Positions 13,894-17,572 of a stretch of 17,572 nucleotides of DNA are shown one piece after another. Under the pieces are notes generated by a model, which was not told the origin of the DNA, did not search any database, and saw nothing but the letters and a program-made list of their open reading frames with translations. This DNA comes from DASSFZ01 sp036514635 (GTDB lineage: Bacteria; Chloroflexota; Anaerolineae; Fen-1058), in contig DATBWU010000078.1 of assembly GCA_036514635.1 (NCBI GenBank), forward strand, positions 1 through 17,572, read 5' to 3'. A program made the translations under genes and the position numbers. How positions within the stretch are numbered: the stretch's first letter is position 1; each line of letters begins with the position of its first letter.

Positions 13894-15713
13894 CCCACAC
13901 ATTTGAAATCGATTTTGAACCGATCGGCAAGCGCGTCGATGTGCCGCCTGACACGAATCTGCTCGATGCGGCGCGGCAGGCGGGCATTGGCCTGGCTTCG
14001 GTGTGCGGCGGCGAAGGCACGTGCGGCCGCTGCCGCGTGGTGATCATGTCGGGTGAAGTGACGCCGCCGGCCGATGCCGATCGCCGGTTCCTCTCTCAAT
14101 TGGAACTGGCCTCCGGTCAACGCCTGGCCTGTCGCTGCCACGTGCACAGCGACGTGAAAGTTCACGTGCCCAAAGCTTCGCTCGTCACCGACCAGCGTTT
14201 GCAACTCGACGGTGCGGCGCGACAACTGCACATCGATCAGACGATTCACGCTTACGCGGTGGAAGTGCCCGCGCCGACGCTGCACGATCTGCGCGCCGAT
14301 CTGGAGCGCGTGATCGACGGGCTGGAAACCGCGCACGGCCTGCGCAAGTTATCGGCCGAGCCAGGGGTCATTCAGTCCTTATCGCCGCTGGCCCGCCGCA
14401 CCGAGTGGCGCTTGACGGCATACGTGCGCAGTCGCGAGATCGTCGGCTTCGCCGCGCCGGGTCGCCGCGCCATGGGCCTGGCCGTCGATCTGGGCACAAC
14501 CAAGATCGCGGGCTACCTGGTCGATCTCGAGACGGGCGAAGAATTGGCCGTGACCGGCTTGATGAATCCGCAGATCGGTTACGGCGAAGACGTGATCAGC
14601 CGCCTGGCTCACGCCAGCCGGGACGAAGACGGCCAGCGCGAACTGGCCCGCGTCGTGCGCGAAGGACTCAACAACTTGATCGGCACCCTCACCGATCAGT
14701 CCGGCGTCGCCCGCGAGCAAATCGCCGAAGCGTGCATCGTCGGCAACACGGCGATGACGCATCTGTTGTTAAAGCTGCCCGTGCGGCAATTAGCCCTGTC
14801 GCCATTTGTCGCGGCGACCAGTTCCGCGCTCGACGTGAAAGGACACGAGCTCGATCTCGACCTCGCGCCTGGCGCGTATGTTCACATCTTGCCGGGCGTA
14901 GGCGGCTTCGTCGGCGCCGATCACGTCGCGATGATCCTCGGCAGCGATCTCGATCGCAAGCCGCACACGGCGATCGGCGTGGACATCGGCACCAACACCG
15001 AAATCGCACTGCACAAGCCGAACGAAAGCTATCTGACCTCGGCCTCGTGCGCCTCCGGCCCGGCGTTCGAGGGCGCACACATCCGCGACGGGATGCGGGC
15101 TTCGACCGGCGCGATTGAGGCCGTGCGCATCACCGACGCCGGAATTGCGATTAAGGCGATCGGCGATGCGCCGGCCGTGGGCCTGTGTGGTTCCGGCATT
15201 GTTGACGCGGTGGCCGAGATGGTTCGCCATCGCATCATTGATCAGCGTGGCCGCATCCAGCGTGATGCGCCGCACGTGCGCCGGAACAACACGGGCTTGG
15301 AGTTGCTCATCGTGCCCGGCGAACACAGCGGAACCGGTCGGGACATCGTCATGACGCAACAAGATGTCAGTGAGATTCAATTGGCGAAAGGCGCCATTGC
15401 CACCGGACTCGAAACCCTGTTGGATGCCACGCGGACCCCGCGCGAAGACATCCAAGAAGTGATCATCGCCGGCGCATTCGGATCGTATCTCAATCTCGAC
15501 AGCGCGCTCGCCATCGGCTTATTGCCACGCCTGCCGAATGCGACTTATGCGCAAGTGGGCAATGCGGCCGGCGTCGGCGCGAAGATGGCGCTGCTCTCGC
15601 ACAAAGAACGCACGCGCGCCCAGCACATCGCGCGGCGCACGGGCTACGTCGAGCTGACGGTCTATCCGGGCTTTAACCGCCGCTTCGCGCGGTCGATGTT
15701 GTTTCCCAGCTAA
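13890..15713 (+). CDS. Reductive activator of corrinoid enzymes ([2Fe-2S] ferredoxin + ASKHA/DUF4445)
   Basis: 607 residues. The N-terminal ferredoxin domain (about 1-95) binds a [2Fe-2S] cluster through C39-x5-C45-x2-C48 and C81. A linker region follows (about 100-190). The C-terminal ASKHA ATPase part has phosphate-binding loops VDLGTTKIAGYLVD (D200) and GVDIGTNTEIAL (D365), then SCASGPAFEG, VGLCGSGIVDAV and IIAGAFGSYLNLDSA. This is the architecture of RACE/RamA-like/AcsV-type proteins, which use ATP hydrolysis to push an electron onto an over-oxidised Co(II) corrinoid and return it to Co(I). An extra [4Fe-4S] C-terminal domain, as in methanogen RamA, is absent. It overlaps DUF1638 by 4 bp (ATGA) and is followed after 84 bp by the methyltransferase. 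Its corrinoid client is not intact in this window. Confidence 0.92.
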   Translation: MTHTFEIDFEPIGKRVDVPPDTNLLDAARQAGIGLASVCGGEGTCGRCRVVIMSGEVTPPADADRRFLSQLELASGQRLACRCHVHSDVKVHVPKASLVTDQRLQLDGAARQLHIDQTIHAYAVEVPAPTLHDLRADLERVIDGLETAHGLRKLSAEPGVIQSLSPLARRTEWRLTAYVRSREIVGFAAPGRRAMGLAVDLGTTKIAGYLVDLETGEELAVTGLMNPQIGYGEDVISRLAHASRDEDGQRELARVVREGLNNLIGTLTDQSGVAREQIAEACIVGNTAMTHLLLKLPVRQLALSPFVAATSSALDVKGHELDLDLAPGAYVHILPGVGGFVGADHVAMILGSDLDRKPHTAIGVDIGTNTEIALHKPNESYLTSASCASGPAFEGAHIRDGMRASTGAIEAVRITDAGIAIKAIGDAPAVGLCGSGIVDAVAEMVRHRIIDQRGRIQRDAPHVRRNNTGLELLIVPGEHSGTGRDIVMTQQDVSEIQLAKGAIATGLETLLDATRTPREDIQEVIIAGAFGSYLNLDSALAIGLLPRLPNATYAQVGNAAGVGAKMALLSHKERTRAQHIARRTGYVELTVYPGFNRRFARSMLFPS

Positions 15714-15778
15714 AGACCACGCAGGTCTTTGCGAAGTGCCCCTGAAGCGAAGCGGCAGGGCCAAGACCTGCAAGGTCT
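15712..15778. repeat. Structured repeat between activator and methyltransferase genes
   Basis: AAAGACC (15712-15718) pairs with GGTCTTT (15724-15730), AGACCT (15764-15769) with AGGTCT (15773-15778), and alternatively GCAGGTCTT (15721-15729) with AAGACCTGC (15763-15771). The two alternatives exclude each other. It starts inside the activator stop codon and fills most of the 84-bp gap. Confidence 0.6.
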
Positions 15779-15797
15779 CTGTTCATCAGGAGGGTGC

Positions 15798-16640
15798 ATG
15801 AAAATCATCGGAGAAAAGATCAACGGAACACGCAAGCCAGTCGCCAAAGCCATCACCGAACGGGATGCTGCGTTCATCCAGAACCTGGCGAAGAAGCAGG
15901 CCGAGGGCGGCGCGCACTGGCTGGACATCAACGCGGGCACGCATCCCGATCGGGAGCCGGACGATCTGGTGTGGCTGATCCATCTTGTGCAAGACGTGGT
16001 CGACGTGCCGCTGTGCCTGGACAGCGCCAACCCCAAGGCGCTGCGCGTGGCGCTGAAGGAAGTGAAGCAGACGCCGATGATCAACTCGATCAGCGGCGAG
16101 CCGGATCGGTTGAGCGGCGTCCTGCCGATCGTGGCGGAATTCGGCTGCGAAGTCATTGCGCTGGCGATGGACGACAAGGGCATTCCCAACAGTGTCGCGG
16201 CGCGCATGGCGGTTGTGCGGCGGTTATTCGAGGCGACGCGCGCGGCGGGGGTGCCCGACGAGAAAGTGTACGTCGATCCGCTGGTCATGACGATCGCCAC
16301 CAACACCAACTGCGGCCTGATCACGCTCGACACGATACGCGCCGTGCGCGCCGAATTTCCGCAGGCCCATATCAGCACCGGCTTGAGCAACGTCTCGTTC
16401 GGGCTGCCGGTGCGCGCATTGATCAATCGGGCGTTTTTGGTGCTGGCGATGGATGCGGGGATGGATACGGCCATCATCGATCCGAATGATCGTGAGCTGC
16501 AAGCGGCCATGCTCGCCGCCGATTTGCTGTTGGGGCGCGATAAGCACTGCCTGAACTTCACGCGCGCCTATCGCAAAGGCTTGTTGGAACGCCCTGCTCC
16601 GCCGCAGGCGGGCCAGGGAGCCAGCGGCCTCCGAGTATGA
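15798..16640 (+). CDS. Methyltetrahydrofolate:corrinoid methyltransferase (AcsE/MtgA type, pterin-binding)
   Basis: 280 residues, one TIM barrel of the pterin-binding family, close in size to AcsE (about 262). It would move a methyl group between tetrahydrofolate and the cobalt of a corrinoid protein. Residues known to hold the pterin in the Moorella enzyme (D75, N96, D160, N199) have direct counterparts: D75 in CLDSANP, N96 in INSISGE, D160 in YVDPLV and N198 in GLSNVSFGLP. The opening MKIIGEKINGTRK and LDINAGTHPD are also typical. The last 20 residues are proline- and glycine-rich and extend beyond the usual end. ATG 15798 has AGGAGGG just upstream; the longer open frame would run through the repeat and is rejected. 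AcsE (acetyl-CoA pathway) and MtgA (methylated amines) cannot be separated from sequence alone. No CO dehydrogenase/acetyl-CoA synthase genes are here. Confidence 0.9.
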   Translation: MKIIGEKINGTRKPVAKAITERDAAFIQNLAKKQAEGGAHWLDINAGTHPDREPDDLVWLIHLVQDVVDVPLCLDSANPKALRVALKEVKQTPMINSISGEPDRLSGVLPIVAEFGCEVIALAMDDKGIPNSVAARMAVVRRLFEATRAAGVPDEKVYVDPLVMTIATNTNCGLITLDTIRAVRAEFPQAHISTGLSNVSFGLPVRALINRAFLVLAMDAGMDTAIIDPNDRELQAAMLAADLLLGRDKHCLNFTRAYRKGLLERPAPPQAGQGASGLRV

Positions 16641-16672
16641 GACCGACGCACTTGCCGGCACATCGAGCAACA

Positions 16673-17572
16673 TCAAGGCGACGCCCTCACCTCCCACCGT
16701 GCGCCGTCGAACAACAACTCGACGGCATTCTGCTGAGCAACGACTACCGCAATGCCTTCGACTGACTCGATTGGCTCTCGTGTGACGATGATGGACGGCT
16801 GCATTGCCCGCAACCACGCTGCCGTATCATCGGTCACATCATCCAGCACCAGCACATCCACGCGCGCATCTGGATTGGGCTTCCCGATTCCGACCGAAGT
16901 CGCGCCCGCGTCGATTCGCACCCGGCCGCCTTCATCTAGCATCAACGCGACGCCGTCCTCAATCCCAATCCCCAATCCCGGCTCGATCACCTCGATCTGT
17001 TTCGCGACGATCATGTCCTGCCACGCGCGCCCGGCGCGCGTATCGCCAACCTCGGCGGACACAATCGCTCCGATGTGATAGCGATCGACCACCGCCATCA
17101 ACCCGTTCAACGACTTCGCGTCCGTCTTCGGGACGACGATCACATCGAGGTCGTGATCCCAGAACGGCATCCGCTCTCCCAGCGCAGCCAGCAGCGCCGA
17201 CGGGCTGTTCGACCCGCCAATCAGGATTTGCCGGCCCGACGGCGTCTGCACGAAGACGGGCATTCCGTCCGCATTCAAGGCGTGAACATGCAGCTTGCCA
17301 TCCGGCCGCCACGACAGCGCCAATCCAACCAACACACCAACAGTGACAAGCGCAGGCAGGGCGAATCGGGGAGAGAGTATCTTGATCATCATGTGTCGCA
17401 TCTCCGCTCGCTGTTCCGGGCTGTGTGAAACGTAAAACGTGATCGCCGCCAGCGCCGCGACGTACACCCCGCCCCATAGCGGATCGACGTAGCCCAGCTC
17501 GATCGACACGCCGGGTATTTGGGCGAACAGGTGAATCACTTGAATCGTCCATGACAGGAACAACCAGGCCAA
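16673..17572 (-). CDS. ComEC/Rec2-type protein, C-terminal part (partial at window edge)
   Basis: About 300 residues, reading off the right end, so the N-terminus and most of the membrane channel are missing. The visible part begins with membrane segments (FLSWTIQVIHLFAQIPG, GVYVAALAAITFYV, ALVTVGVLVGLAL), the last of the competence domain. The extracytoplasmic metallo-beta-lactamase-like domain follows, starting LHVHALNADGMPVFVQTPSG. Intact ComEC proteins take up single-stranded DNA across the membrane in natural transformation. Here the MBL domain lacks the HxHxDH zinc motif: where it should stand the protein reads VVPKTDAKSLNG, and GGS replaces the DGG turn. The domain is thus probably structural or DNA-contacting rather than nucleolytic. 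It converges on the methyltransferase gene with a 32-bp gap. Other MBL-fold membrane proteins are possible, but the layout favours ComEC. Confidence 0.8.
   Translation of the reverse strand: MAWLFLSWTIQVIHLFAQIPGVSIELGYVDPLWGGVYVAALAAITFYVSHSPEQRAEMRHMMIKILSPRFALPALVTVGVLVGLALSWRPDGKLHVHALNADGMPVFVQTPSGRQILIGGSNSPSALLAALGERMPFWDHDLDVIVVPKTDAKSLNGLMAVVDRYHIGAIVSAEVGDTRAGRAWQDMIVAKQIEVIEPGLGIGIEDGVALMLDEGGRVRIDAGATSVGIGKPNPDARVDVLVLDDVTDDTAAWLRAMQPSIIVTREPIESVEGIAVVVAQQNAVELLFDGARWEVRASP

Noticed and set aside
13171..13902. Minus-strand open frame exactly opposite the DUF1638 gene
   Set aside because: Shadow of the coding strand; the plus strand has the ribosome site, coupling and family match.

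Overview
The window looks like a chromosomal segment of a GC-rich environmental bacterium, most probably a member of the Chloroflexota (Anaerolineae-like). This is an inference from the mix of families (tungsten-type aldehyde oxidoreductase, DUF1638 with a corrinoid-activation protein, a degenerate-MBL ComEC, GAF/PAS kinases) and from the many structured repeats between genes. No rRNA, tRNA, CRISPR array or phage gene was seen.

Layout. 1-2016: a Na/Pi-cotransporter-like membrane protein followed by a tandem universal stress protein. 2017-2257: a 241-bp non-coding MITE-like element with 15-bp terminal inverted repeats and a TAA target duplication that coincides with the stress-protein stop codon. 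2337-5866: two signalling genes, a receiver-plus-histidine-kinase hybrid and a membrane GAF-GAF-PAS histidine kinase, closed by a strong intrinsic terminator. 5947-7354: a small operon of an M50 (site-2 type) protease, an HD-domain protein and a GIY-YIG protein. 7343-7476: two kinds of short tandem repeat that run up to the start codon of a group-4 glycosyltransferase (7477-8733), which is followed by an ABC-2 polysaccharide-export-type permease with no ATPase beside it. 9584-9694: a multi-hairpin intergenic repeat. 9850-11760: a tungsten aldehyde ferredoxin oxidoreductase with its own good promoter. 11882-12388 (minus): a DinB-family protein. 12438-12811 (minus): wreckage of a GntR/UTRA regulator fused to what looks like the N-terminus of a corrinoid protein. 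12971-13154: several hairpin repeats. 13174-16640: DUF1638 protein, [2Fe-2S]/ASKHA reductive activator of corrinoid enzymes, and a pterin methyltransferase of the AcsE/MtgA type. 16673-17572 (minus): the C-terminal part of a ComEC/Rec2 protein that runs off the window.

How it fits together. The most coherent unit is the one-carbon module at 13174-16640. The methyltransferase would move a methyl group between a corrinoid protein and tetrahydrofolate, and the activator would rescue the corrinoid when its cobalt is over-oxidised. The DUF1638 protein has no known role but is translationally coupled to the activator. The expected corrinoid protein is not intact here. A short relic that resembles its N-terminus sits just upstream on the other strand, joined to a broken regulator gene, which suggests the locus has been rearranged and the working partner lies elsewhere. 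The remaining genes are ordinary accessory and housekeeping functions, but the intergenic spaces are unusually rich in repeats.
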